Origin: Sipunculus nudus
Taxonomy: Eukaryota; Annelida; Sipuncula; Golfingiida; Sipunculidae
Assembly (NCBI GenBank): GCA_026874595.1
Contig: CM049308.1
Location: 15,064,001-15,128,000 of the forward strand
Reading direction: 5' to 3'
Length of the DNA stretch: 64,000 nucleotides
In this document: positions 17,621 to 29,158 of the stretch, piece after piece
How the letters are laid out: every line of letters starts with the position of its first letter
Position numbering within the stretch: position 1 is the stretch's first letter
Translations under genes and position numbers: made by a program
Notes under the pieces: generated by a model
What the model was told of the DNA's origin: nothing
Databases searched by the model: none
Seen by the model: only the letters and a program-made list of their open reading frames with translations

Positions 17621-19969
17621 TACATACATACATACCTGTGCGGCCATGTGTGTATGCTTCATCAATCATTTAACTAACCATTCACTCCCGAGGGTTTTCC
17701 CGTGGCCCTGTGGTTCAAGTCTTTAAATATTCACGAAGACACTGCCAAATGAATAAGCCTTTAACAGAAAATATTGTTAACCCCAACATGGCCTAATATT
17801 GGAATTTTAATGGCTGATTCACATTGAATGAGTGGTTTTATGTTCAAATTACTGATTATATTGAACAGTTTCAGGAATCTGTGAATAATTTATCGCTGTT
17901 GATGTAGGGCCATTGGACCAAGTTTTAATTTCATTACCAAGTACAGGCTGTTCTGCATAACCTAACTGTGGCTCTCTCTGGAGTGTATCCCTTTGGAAAC
18001 ACGAGTAGAAACACGATACAGCAGGTTCAAGCCAGCCTCCTAAATTAATTTCTTGTCATCATTAATATGATTAAGGGAACTCTCCAGTAATGATAGCACG
18101 ATTTATAAACGTATATTAAAAGACTAAAATACGTCCAACCCATGCTCTTCCACAATTATAATCATTTTATTGTTTCATACCCTCAGTGAAGTATTTTAAC
18201 CTGGTGTTCATATTTTCCTATTTGTTGTGGTAAATATAAATAAAATATATATAAAAAATCTGCTTAAAGAACATATTTACACAAAATCAGCACACTCTTG
18301 TCGAAATCTAGTGTATTATATATCTTTCGGCAAAGGATCTTGTTCGGGGGGGGGGGGGCACTCCATGAACAGGCTTAGCTGGTTTTACAATATTATGGCT
18401 GGTTAGATTTATCACGTGTCTAGTGAGTTGGCTGAAGTAACATCTGCTCTTAGCAAAACATAAAACAAGAATCGTCTCAACGTGTATAGACTCATAAAAA
18501 AACCTTAAAACAATGTTCTACTTTTTTTACTGTAAGAACGCGAGTCAGAGCCTGGTCTGAGCCTCTTTTTTGAGTCCATAACTAAGTTCTATTTATTTTG
18601 TAATTTGTTGTAGCTCATGTATTCGAAATTATAGAAAACTAAAATTTAGAAATATAAAGAACAAGATATGAGTGTATATTTATATATGCTCGATTCGTGT
18701 TTCTTTTCGAGAATGCGCTATGTTCATTTAGGCTAAATATCCTTGTCAGTTTTCGGAAAATAGAGAAGCTCAGAGGTTAAGATTAGAGACATAACATGAT
18801 CCAACGATCGAACTCCTTCGAGTGAACATCTATCAGGCTGGCCATATATATAAACATATTCATGTGGGAGATGCACGTTTTTGTGGGTTTACGTATTGAC
18901 ATTTTTAGATAAACAGATATCATGTATTACAAATTAAACATTAACATAAAAAAGAATGAATGTTAATATGGATTGAAACGTTTATATTTACCAAATGTGA
19001 CGGGTTACAAAGCCCTCAATAAAATCTATGTATTATATAGGAGATATACACGTATATTAAGTATATTCGAAGTTAATTAGACGTATTAAACGATATATAT
19101 CATAAAAACCAGTTTATCAAGGTGATTATAGATTAAGCTTACTTTCATACAGGTGACAGATTCACGTTGAAAGCAATGTTTGTTGAGACCTGTATATTAT
19201 TGATTTATTCCTGCATAACATTGACAGCCTCAGACAGGATATAAAATACGCTGACAATTAAGATGGATCATTTTAAGCTGTAAGTAAAATAAGTGTTCCA
19301 TCCACGTGTACTGCATATTTCTTATGTTGAAGAGAAAACAAAATTTCATGTATGCTTCACCGCCTGGTTCATGCGGTATATAATTTAATACTATACCGAC
19401 AGTGGAGAGAACACGTCCCCCAGTGCAAGACAGTCCCACTTAAGTCGCCAGCCCCCCCCCCCCCCCCCGCACCAGAATTGAAAGCCAGCTATTCGCCTAC
19501 CATATGTTTTTAAGTTATGTGCCTTCTGGCTAAGCCCCCCCCCCCCCCCCTTTTCCATGATTGCCTTTCCATGGGCTGTACTCTGTGTAATTTCTGATAG
19601 GAAATCTGTCACTGTGATGAATGTATGAGTGTGTTAATCTATGAGCAATTAGTAAACAGGGCACATTGTTGACAAACAAACAACTCATGCATAACAGAAG
19701 GTGGTTGTTGGCATTAACTATTTAGCCGGGGGGGGATGGTCAATGTTCCCCCCCGATATTTTTGAGAATACTATATATATAATGGAAATAAAATGTATTA
19801 ATAATTATTATTTTAGACTTTGGATCCATTTCTGAGTTGGCTGTGAAATATCTTATATCTTAACCTGGTTTAGAATTAACAAATACTGGAAACATAAGAC
19901 CGTATGTTATAAACCCTTACACTTAATTGTAAATTTTTTTAAATGTGTCACATAATAAGACAATAAAAC

Positions 19970-20019
<50 letters not shown>

Positions 20020-20050
20020 TCATACATATATATGCGTATGTATATATGTT
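19970..20050. repeat. (TA)n microsatellite
   Basis: A TA run, interrupted after 20014 by ttattcatac and related AT-rich sequence. Confidence 0.9.
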
Positions 20051-20382
20051 TATAAAAACATATATAAAACATTATATGCTTATAAAATACGTGTTACGTG
20101 TTTAAGCGTGTGTCGTCACCACCGCCCCCCCCCCCTACACATACCCTTGGAGATTTATTGACACCACTATGTGTGCATAATTTCGCTGATAACACCGAAC
20201 AAAACAAACTAACAAGCAAACAGACGCTGGGTGAAGATTACCTTTTTGATGAGGTTGAAAATCGACCTCATTGATTCATGAACAAAACTGTGTTGCCTTC
20301 AGTTAAATACAAGGAAGTCCTGTTGTTATGAACATGCCCAGACAATACGAACAACATGTATGAATACATAGTTTATTTGCGT

Positions 20383-20387
<5 letters not shown>

Positions 20388-20443
<56 letters not shown>
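20388..20443. repeat. (TA)n microsatellite
   Basis: A TA run with one interruption (ataaatata) near 20410. Confidence 0.9.
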
Positions 20444-20447
<4 letters not shown>

Positions 20448-20957
20448 GCCGAATGCCATGACCACATTTCAACTTTTCATAATGCGCGTCAATTAATTGC
20501 GTCCATATAAATATGAAAAACTAGATATGCCGAATATTGACTGCGGTGAAACACAAAGCCTTTAAAGATTTCCATTGGAATACTCTGAATTCCCTTCAGG
20601 AGCTGTATAATTATATGGACTCTCAAGGGAATATCTTTTATTGTGGAGTAAATATTTGATTATAGAGTATCTGAAGTCTTGGCTTAAATGAGCCTTTTAA
20701 TTATATAGACAAATTAAATCTTTACATAAGTTGAAGTCCCTCAATCACAAAACAAAGAATGTCTCTTTCTTTAATGATGACGTTGATATATTATACTCAC
20801 AGTACTTCTCATCAGTCAGTTGATTATTTGAATGATTACAATGGATTGTGGGGAGGGTTTTTTTTTTCAAGAGATTCGCAATGCGGTTCAAGGAAACTGC
20901 AGAAAAACACCAAATCTCTTCCTGCAAGTTTTCACCTTTTGATCGACAGTTTTGTGC

Positions 20958-21238
20958 GGACTTCCGGCTTCACTCACCGGACTTCCAGCTTCACTCTCCG
21001 GACTTCCGCCTCCACTCTCTGGACTTCCGCCTTCACTAGCTCTCATGACTTCCGCCTTCATTCTCCAGACTTCGCTTTCACTCTCTCCGGACTTCCGGCT
21101 TCACGCTACGGACTTCCGCCTTCACTCTCCGGACTTCCGCCTTCACTGTCCGGACTACCGCCTTCACTGTCCGGACTTCCGCGAATTATTCTCTGCACTT
21201 CGCCTTCACTCTCCGAACTTCCGCCTCCACTTCCCTTG
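20958..21238 (+). repeat. 21-bp minisatellite, about 13 copies
   Basis: The unit is ggacttccgccttcactctc (20 of 21 bases shown) with point variants; one region near 21040 and one near 21180 break the period. Because 21 is divisible by three and the unit lacks stops, three plus-strand frames stay open (e.g. GLPPSLS repeats), which creates ORFs at 20759-21280, 20848-21039 and 20952-21269. I see no start context or flanking coding sequence, so I call it noncoding. Confidence 0.85.
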
Positions 21239-21424
21239 GATGTTTACATTGAAACTGCACACACTCTAGTCACATTTTAATGATAAAGAGTTGCATGTAA
21301 AATACATTATAAAGTGTAATACTTTGATACACCGAGCACCTTTTGATATAGGCGTTTGAGGAAATACGCAAGCTTGTAATCATACATTGACTGTCAGCAT
21401 AAAATTAGGCCTAAATATAGGGCC

Positions 21425-22130
21425 AGTAATGGAGGACTCGGAGTCCAGAGTAGAGTGCACTTTTTTTGGGACTTGGACTAGAGAGTCGAGTTCACTTTTT
21501 TAGGGACTTGGACTAGAGAGTCGAGTGCACTTTTTTTGGACTTGGACTAGAGAGTCGAGTGCACTTTTTTGGGACTTGGACTAGAGATCCGAGTGCACGT
21601 TTTGGGGACTTGGACTAGAGAGTCGAGTGCACTTTTTAGCGACTTGGACTAGAGAGTCGAGTGCACTTTTTAGCGACTTGGACTAGAGAGTCCTGTACTC
21701 GTACTCGGGGTTCAGGGCTCGAGAAATCATGGCGAGTCCATCTCAAGTCAAGTGGATGTCCCTAATACATATTATAAATTCATTTTAGATACATGCATGT
21801 GTAATATATTGTGTGTATATACATATATATGTGTATATAAATATATATTTTATATCATATATACACAAACATAATATACCAAGTTTTAGCTCAACATCAG
21901 AAGCTTAATAATATTAAACATTCAAAGTAAAGTGCATTTGTAAAATAACATAAAAATAGTTAATGTAATTATCAATTTTTAATTTTAATTGTCTTTTTGA
22001 GAGATTTTATTGGACTCAGACTTGGACTCGAACTCGAAGAACTGGTCTCGGACTCAGACCACTATAACTCTGACTGACTCGAGTGTCCTGGACTCGGACT
22101 TGCACTCGGACTCTGATGGTGTGGACTCGA
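21425..22130. mobile_element. GACTCG-rich nonautonomous element, copy 1, with expanded left end
   Basis: Both ends are rich in GGACTCGGACTTG-type repeats (21430-21740 and 22012-22130), flanking an AT-rich core with acatattataaa... and ...gtattggactcggactt-like borders. The same arrangement recurs at 32955-33335. In this copy the left end has expanded into a 34-bp tandem array. It is noncoding; ORF 22010-22279 reads through the right end. Confidence 0.6.
21440..21722 (+). repeat. 34-bp minisatellite, about 7.5 copies
   Basis: The unit is acttggactagagagtcgag followed by tgcacttttttggg. Successive acttggacta starts lie at 21471, 21506, 21540, 21574, 21608, 21642 and 21676, i.e. one 35-bp step and then 34 bp. 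Variation is mostly in the T-run length and the ggg/agc junction. Confidence 0.9.
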
Positions 22131-22921
22131 ATATATCACTGTATATGGTGCACCTAAAAATCAGTTATATGCCAAGGGTACAGGGTTATCAGAGACAGAT
22201 CCCTCTTTATTTTAAGGCAGAATCATTACCTGCTGATATCTGCTTTGTATATAGAGCTATGAATTTATTTATATTGTGAAGTGAATTATGAATGAAATAT
22301 TACAAATTATATGAAATAGTTAAAACATATGACAGAATGTTTGCAAACTCATACCAGATTCCAACTTGTAATAAAAGCCTGATATGAGTGATAAATAATA
22401 ACTACACAAGGCTCACTTGCATGTTGAAATGTTCCCTTTGCCGGTAGTAGTGAAAGCTAAGAGTATTAATTGATGCAGGTGGTATAACGCATTCTTCACT
22501 ATTTCTATGCGTTTCGTTAGTTTTCTTTTTTATGTGTATTATAAAGATGAATTTTAAATGGTGGAAAAGTGAGCATTTTATAAATTAAAAATTGTTATAA
22601 TACCCGTGTGGCAATTATTATACTATTAATTAGATTGGATATAATAACTGATAAACAATAAACACTTCACTTTTTTCAGTGTTGTAAATCGGGAGTATTG
22701 CGCACTGGTTGAACATGAAAGATATCATTTATTGTCAAGAGTGGATTACGATATGTATCGAACCATCATACTAATATCAGGGGATGATACCAAGCTCTGA
22801 CTGTGATATTATTAATGTAGAATACAAGAGTTTACTGATCCATGAAAGTAGGTTGAACCTTCAAAATAACCACTTTTATCATGAGTAAGTGAAGTAGATA
22901 TATGATACCTTTACGTAGACT

Positions 22922-22976
22922 AGCTGGTGTTGTCACCCTTGACACAAGCTTTCGGGGGTGCAGCCCCTTTCTTCAG
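22922..22976 (-). ncRNA. Hammerhead-ribozyme-like core in a Penelope-like element 3' region (putative)
   Basis: On the minus strand CTGAAGA (22976-22970) is followed by a GGGG-CTGCA-CCCC hairpin, then GAAA (22953-22950), then a CTTG-TGT-CAAG hairpin. The order CUGANGA, stem II, GAAA, stem III is that of hammerhead ribozymes, and Penelope-like elements are known to carry such motifs. I could not find a convincing stem I, so activity is doubtful. Confidence 0.4.
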
Positions 22977-23230
22977 GTGTAAATGAAGCCTGGTAGTAGT
23001 TTCCTGGTGGGTGTTACTGGCTTACAGGATTTGTTCTCTATGGTCTTTGTAATGCCTATTGTTCTTGTAGTCCATGTATCGTTAGGATCAGAGGATTACT
23101 TCTTGGTGTCTGAGCAGAACTTACTAATCTTGGACGGGTCAATCAGTGTACACTGTGCTTATATTACAGAATGTGCAAGTGTAAACATTAAGAAAAGTAA
23201 AATTTGTACAAGCATTTTGAATCTAGTGGC

Positions 23231-23463
23231 CTAATTTTTATAATGGGTGAGGAACCCACTGTTCCTGTTTAGTCCTTCATGAATGCAGTTGAATTTTTCA
23301 ATGAATTTCAGCTCCCAAATTCTTCTTAAGTGGGAGTCTGGGAGGTGTCCCTTTAGGACACATATTTTCTTGTCGGAAGCTGTGTGTCCATCCTTTGAAA
23401 AATGGTTTCCGATTGGTACATAGGTGTTCTTAGAGTTTATAGTTTGTCTGTGGCCATTTATGA
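23231..23463 (-). pseudogene. Penelope-like element fragment, C-terminus of the GIY-YIG-type region
   Basis: The minus-strand translation starts INGHRQTINSKNTYVPIGNH, passes GHTASDKKICVLKGH and RRIWELKFIEKFN, and ends GLNRNSGFLTHYKN before a TAG at 23231-23233. This is the familiar C-terminal part of reverse-transcriptase/GIY-YIG ORFs of Penelope-like elements (INGHR..., VGNHF, WELKLI.KF, GLN...F..HY). It is open across 75 codons but lacks the reverse transcriptase and the catalytic GIY...YIG core upstream, so it is a 5'-truncated copy. About 255 bp of 3' sequence with a conserved hairpin region follows (22922-23230). Plus-strand ORF 22983-23234 is a shadow. Confidence 0.8.
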
Positions 23464-26400
23464 GTTGTTATCATGGGAATTATAAATCGAGAATATAAAA
23501 TAAATTTTACCTGCCCTGACCATCTTTAAATGTGGAATGATTTCCAATGACAAATGTTTTTTTTACAGTGATTTCTGTATCATAACCTAGTAAACCTTAC
23601 ACAAGCATTAAATGTTGGATATAAATTTGAAAGATAACTAATTAACTCTAGTACCTGTAAATAGAGAATTGATACCTAAGTCCGACTGGATATGTTTATA
23701 TAATCGGACTATTCTACGGCCCAAATTAACGTTGTCAAAATCTATAAAAATCCCCTCAAATGGAAGTTTCATAGTTTCTTCATAAGATCAAGATATTTTT
23801 TCTCTGCATTTCTTACCTGCGTTATCAGCATAAAAGGACAGAACGGTAAATTTGATTTTAAACAATGTAAACAAATTATGGCACTGTTACTATCTATAGC
23901 TAATGCATCCAAAATTCAAAATATATTACTAGAATAATTTATAAGGACCTGAAAACCGACGCTTTTAATATTCCGTATCTATTTTGTCAGAGCTTAATTT
24001 ATAAGTGCAAGAACATCACTTAATAATGGGCTTTACAGCTAAAACAACGTTAACAATATTATAAAAGTTAGCTTGTGTCGTGCTTTTTGGGGCATGCGCA
24101 CAGGTGCTTTGCTCGTCGTCAAGGAGATAATCACATGACTTTGATAAGTCAATTAAGCGTTTTTAAACCCTCTGAGTTGAAACGTGATGCTTCTGAAAGC
24201 TTTACTGAAGCATATCATTTACTTCTCCTGTTTCACAAATACTGACATGCAGCATATCTTATATTCATGCATGCTTTGAGAGGAATCAGTTTAAGAATTA
24301 ATGGAAATTTTGGATGATCATATTTTGGATGATCATCTTATGGCTACGCACACATGATAGAAAATGCGCTCATTTGTTCGGTTGAGCTAAAGCTCGTAGC
24401 AGAAGAAAATATTATAATGACTTTGGCTTTTAGTAACATGACGTCATCTATTACTTATTTAAATAAAATCAGGAATCAAGTTTTCATTCCGTTAATTCAG
24501 GCTGTCGTATTCTTCATATGTGAACATGATATTTGCGGTATCAGGGCCCATAATATGTGGAATATGGAATGTACATGGAAATTTAAAATTTGCAACGTCA
24601 CGCTTTCCAGGGGAGACAGAACAGCCCGAATATCGCGTCTTAATCTCGTACATATATTTCTTTGTTCAACTTATTCCCGGAATCATACAACACTGATAGA
24701 AAATGTGTTATTAATAGGGATTTTTATTGTAGTCCTTCCTACTCTAACAGTTAGGGCAGGAAGGTGTAATCTAGGGGTGCCCTAACAACACCCCTTCCTG
24801 TCCTGACAATTAGGGTACGAAGGTAATCTTTCTTACCCCAAAACACTTCAAACGCTTTCAATGCTCCTTTTGTTATGGTACTGAGACACAATTAACTGAA
24901 TATTCCAAATATATATCAAGATTTCAATAATATTTATATTTATAGGAGCGAAAGGGCAAGTTTCTACTGTTATTTAGTGTCCACTATTTGGTTTTTGTTG
25001 CATAGTTCGGTCAATGGAACAAGAAGGCTTACGTATTTCAGAATTTTATAATATAAGCTAAATAAATGGATGACTAGCTTTGTAATAAATACCTGTCCAT
25101 ACCTGTAAAACACATATTTATCTTTAAATTTAGGTATTTTTGCAGATACAAAAATTGCTCATTACTCACATTTTACCAAGTCAGATAAACCATCTTATAT
25201 GGAGAGGTTTCTGGAAATCTTGTAAAGATTTACTATCTACTTAAATAATCAAATGATTGAGAGACAAATTTTTCCTCAAATCAAAGATCAATTATTCCCC
25301 TGAAACAAAATTCATTCTCAAATGAAATCGAAAATAATCAACAGTAGGGCTTTTCCGATTCTGTACTGGTTTAATATTGATATTGATTTTAATATAGTAT
25401 ATTTTGGACTTCATGGGCAACCAACGATTACCACTGTCATCCAAAGTGAAAGACTCACTCTGCAAAGTAGCATCATTTCATCCTTCATTATATTTAAATG
25501 AAAGTCAAGCACCAAAATGCTTGACTGTAAACCTTATAAGTTAAGTGTGGATTGTTTCCGGATTAATTTGTTTGAATCATCTATATCCGATGAATTCTTT
25601 ATTAATCAAGCCTCTGCATCATAGGGTTTCAAATTAACCTAAATCTTGTAACTAAGTAATTGCTTTTTAATTTCAGGGTAAGTGGTATTTACCGACATAT
25701 TTAGATTGGAATAACGCTTTTATTCGACCACGGCCAAATCTTCAAATTATAGTGGGATTAATGCGAAGTCAATAGCTTAAACTACAGCCAGCACCCAAAC
25801 GTCTCTTAGACATTAGTTTGGCCATAATCTGCTATGTTTTTCTTTCTTTGTCACAGTGCTATTTCAGTGTTAGTCAACCTAACTTATGTAGGCGGCGATA
25901 TATGCATTACATTACAAACAAACTCCCACGAAAACATCAGCCGTCCAGACAAGAAAATATAAACGCTGTAGAACCCGACCACGTTATTCACAGTAACAAA
26001 GGAGACTCTTACTCCTGACGACATAACCTGACAGTTAATTGTAAAACAGCCGGAACCAAACAATAGTGGCATTTGAACCAGGACATAGCGAAATAACCCT
26101 GAACCCATTTGGGCGTCTCACGCCTGGACTGGTAAATACCATATGCCAAAGCCTTCAATCTGGCTTAATGATTACTTGGTGACTAATACCCTTTGAAAGA
26201 CAAATATATTTATTTTTGCTAAAGGACTTTTTCACCAGTCCATTGTAGTTTAAGACATTAAACAATGCGAAACTGAGCCTTATTGCGGCCATATATGACA
26301 CATTTTTAATTTTAAATGTTAATTTTAATTAGATAATTGTAATTAGATTGTTGAAATTAGATATGATAATATTTAGATTTTTAAAGGTCAGTATTAATTT

Positions 26401-26852
26401 TAAGATTAGAAATGACAGATGTCTGCTTGAATGCTATGCCTTTTATACTTAAATGCTTCAACATTATAAGAAAAATCCTAAATAATACAACCTTAATAGA
26501 AAATCCTAAAGATTATATTCAAATAAAAGTAAATTGAAAGGATAATGCGACTTTATTATTGTTTATATATAGAATATCGTTACAAAACGGTCGCCCGTCC
26601 CTTAATTCTTTATACGTAATTAACTGAATTATTTTTAATTTTATTATTTTATTTTATTAAGATGATATTAATAAAATTATATTAAATATACCATATTATT
26701 TTGGTAACATTAAATATGAAGATATTCAAGTGACCTATCACTTATGGTATCGTATTCAAGTGCTGACGATTAACTATTTAACTCTTCTCCAGTCTTCTCC
26801 ATTTATATTCCAGGGTGGGGGATGACTCGCACATACACAAACACACACGAAG

Positions 26853-26859
<7 letters not shown>
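23464..26859. other. Intergenic AT-rich region
   Basis: The longest ORF (24354-24785, plus, 143 codons) has no recognisable domain and AT-driven composition. I see no repeat family member and no splice-supported exon. Confidence 0.55.
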
Positions 26860-26900
<41 letters not shown>

Positions 26901-26947
26901 TCTGCATGTTACATTTAAAATATATTAGCACCGGTATGACACATTTC

Positions 26948-26979
<32 letters not shown>

Positions 26980-26993
26980 ATACATATATACTT
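26860..26993. repeat. (TA)n microsatellites, two runs
   Basis: Runs at 26864-26898 and 26948-26990, with a (CA)n-like stretch just before the first (26832-26864). Confidence 0.9.
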
Positions 26994-27280
26994 AATTACA
27001 TTTCAAATATATTGCAATAAAGTATAAGGTTTTAGAAAATTAAACACTAGGTTTAGATATAATATTTCATATTAAACTCACAAATGAAACCAGAGTCTAC
27101 AATTCTATTTAATAATATTTTTCATTTACTTAATTACATATACTTAATTACATTTCAAATATATTGCAATAAAGTATAAGGTTTTAGAAAATTAAACACT
27201 AGGTTTAGATATAATATTTCATATTAAACTCACAAATGAAACCAGAGTCTACAATTCTATTTAATAATATTTTTCATTTG
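26991..27280 (+). repeat. 152-bp tandem duplication
   Basis: The block starting cttaattacatttcaaat at 26991 repeats from 27143 with essentially no differences visible, including aaccagagtctacaattc near the end of each copy. It follows an AT microsatellite. The lack of divergence implies a very recent event or an assembly duplication. Confidence 0.9.
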
Positions 27281-27610
27281 CAACATATAAATTTTATCCT
27301 CTGAATAGTGGGGGAGGGGGGTGATTACATTGACCATCCCCCCTTGCCAAAAAGTGGTGGGGGGGGTGATATAAACCCCCATCCCGCCTATACTGACGGC
27401 CCTGCTCTTATCATTTTGTACAATACTAGGTACGTTTGAAATTATTTCTAAGGCCGTTGTTCTCCTTTGATTTCAAATAAACATTCACGTTAATGTGTAT
27501 TCAAAGATGACAACATCACAGTTTGTAGGAGCTAGTGCAATGAATCATATTCATAATATACATATTCCTTTGTTTTTGGCAAAAAGTCAATATTGTTAAA
27601 TAATTTATAA

Positions 27611-27656
<46 letters not shown>
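27611..27656. repeat. (TA)n microsatellite, insertion site of the solo LTR
   Basis: The run ends exactly at the LTR terminus (27657), and short AT sequence resumes on the other side (28111). Confidence 0.9.
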
Positions 27657-27660
<4 letters not shown>

Positions 27661-28110
27661 ACGGAACCTAATATAAACAGATCACGTATGCGTGATGAAC
27701 ACAAATTTTGGGGAATGAATAAAGAAGCCGGGTTTTTTTTTAACAAATAACTATAATTTATTCTTAAAACAACCCTAACAATACAATACACTAAATTAAT
27801 ACAATTAATACAATCTGCTCTGCTGTCTGCCCTCCGGTAAAAAAAAAACAGCCCCTTTTTATACCTTCACATCCCAAGCCGGGAATTTTTCACTTCTCGA
27901 ATAGTCAATAAGTTCTTGCACAACACGCGTTTCAGGAATTATCGAGAAGACATCGCTGTGCGTACCTCCATATTCCAGGGCCATCACGTGACCCACGACC
28001 AGGCGTGAAAACCCAAGGCTCACATGACAACGAGAGTACGGATTAAACATAAAATGTAACAACAACACGAGTTACGCCCGTTTCACACAATAAAAAGAGC
28101 ACTTGTAACA
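27657..28110 (-). mobile_element. Solo LTR (454 bp), inserted in an AT microsatellite
   Basis: On the minus strand it starts TGTTACAAGTGCTC and ends CCGTAACA, with TG...CA termini and a TATAAAAA promoter box (27863-27856). It has an AATAAA (27762-27757) and ATAT on both sides. It aligns over its length with the 59058-59841 element in opposite orientation, but lacks about 265 bp between the promoter region and the polyA region. No internal retroelement sequence, primer-binding site or polypurine tract adjoins it, so it is a solo LTR. Confidence 0.85.
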
Positions 28111-28964
28111 ATATATATGTATATACACTTACAAGGTTAACCCCAGATTTGACCCAACAACAGTTTCCATTTCAATTTCTAACATCCTTTACTCTCGTCA
28201 TGGTAACGCTGGCACATTGAAACTTAAGTTGAATAATTTTGAGCTTTCTACAGAGAAAAAGTATGTTTAGGAACAGTTTCTTTCATTTCCCTTTTTAATC
28301 AACTGGATTGGTTAAACCCGGATCACTAATAAGAAGTTAAGATGATTTCTCAATATTTTTGGACAATTATGCTTCTGTGATCATCTTCCTATCACCAGTA
28401 TTAATCCTTTTCACTTCCTGGTGAGACGTCCAGACATCCGTACAGTAGGTTATGCTATCACAGGAGCATGTTCTCTTCCTTGTTTGTTTGCTTATATGTT
28501 TGTTTGTTTGTCTTTTACAGGAATATGGAAAAAAACACCGATCGATTTTAAGAAATTCATTGGTGGAACATGGGCCAGGGATCCTTATGCGGATCCTGAT
28601 AAATAAGGGGACAGGTCTGGTAGAAAATGCGGACAGTGCTTGATCACGGACAGGGGCTTCAATACAGGGGGGGGGGGGGGGTTGCAAATTTTTTTTGCAA
28701 TGTGGGATGGTCAGTACAATCATCCCCTAAGATTAAGTGAATAATATTTATATATTGGAAATAAATTATATTAATAGCGAAAGTCTTAATTATATATGGA
28801 TTATTTCTTCTTGGTGTTTAATTCAAACCCATGTTAGCTGACATATGCGAATTTACGTATGCAACTTAACAACGAGGTCAGACTGAAATTGTTATCCACA
28901 TTTTCTACACACACACAAACACACACACACACGGTATCTGAGAAAAGTATCTGAGAAAGCAGAC

Positions 28965-29130
28965 GGATTTAGGGAAAAGCGGTGGGGGGGGGGGGGGTCC
29001 AACCCAGGAGGACAAATGACCCCCCCCCCACCCCAAAAAAAATTCAGTTCGAGAACAGGGGCGGTCCAGGCCGCAAATTTTGGTCTGAAAAACTTACAAA
29101 AAGGTTGCGGCGACTGAAACAGGGAGGGGA
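28965..29130 (+). repeat. G-tract dispersed repeat, copy 2
   Basis: Shares ggggg..tccaacccaggaggac, ggtccaggccgcaaattttggtctga and aaaaaggttgcggcgactgaa with 5425-5580. It ends about 20 bp before the target duplication of the hAT-like element. Confidence 0.7.
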
Positions 29131-29158
29131 AGAGTGTCACTGGACACATTGTTACAGA

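Larger units (their letters stand above)
17640..20740. other. Intergenic region with poly-G/poly-C and AT tracts
   Basis: G or C runs near 18345, 19455, 19535, 19728 and 20123, and the AT microsatellites listed separately. No gene seen. Confidence 0.55.

Noticed and set aside
20759-21280. 173-codon plus-strand ORF with GLPPSLS repeats
   Set aside because: Minisatellite read-through; three frames are equally open and the flanks show no coding signal.
24354-24785. 143-codon plus-strand ORF
   Set aside because: No domain, signal peptide or splice context; AT-driven composition.
27859-28068. Minus-strand ORF
   Set aside because: Lies inside the solo LTR, in its promoter-side half; noncoding.
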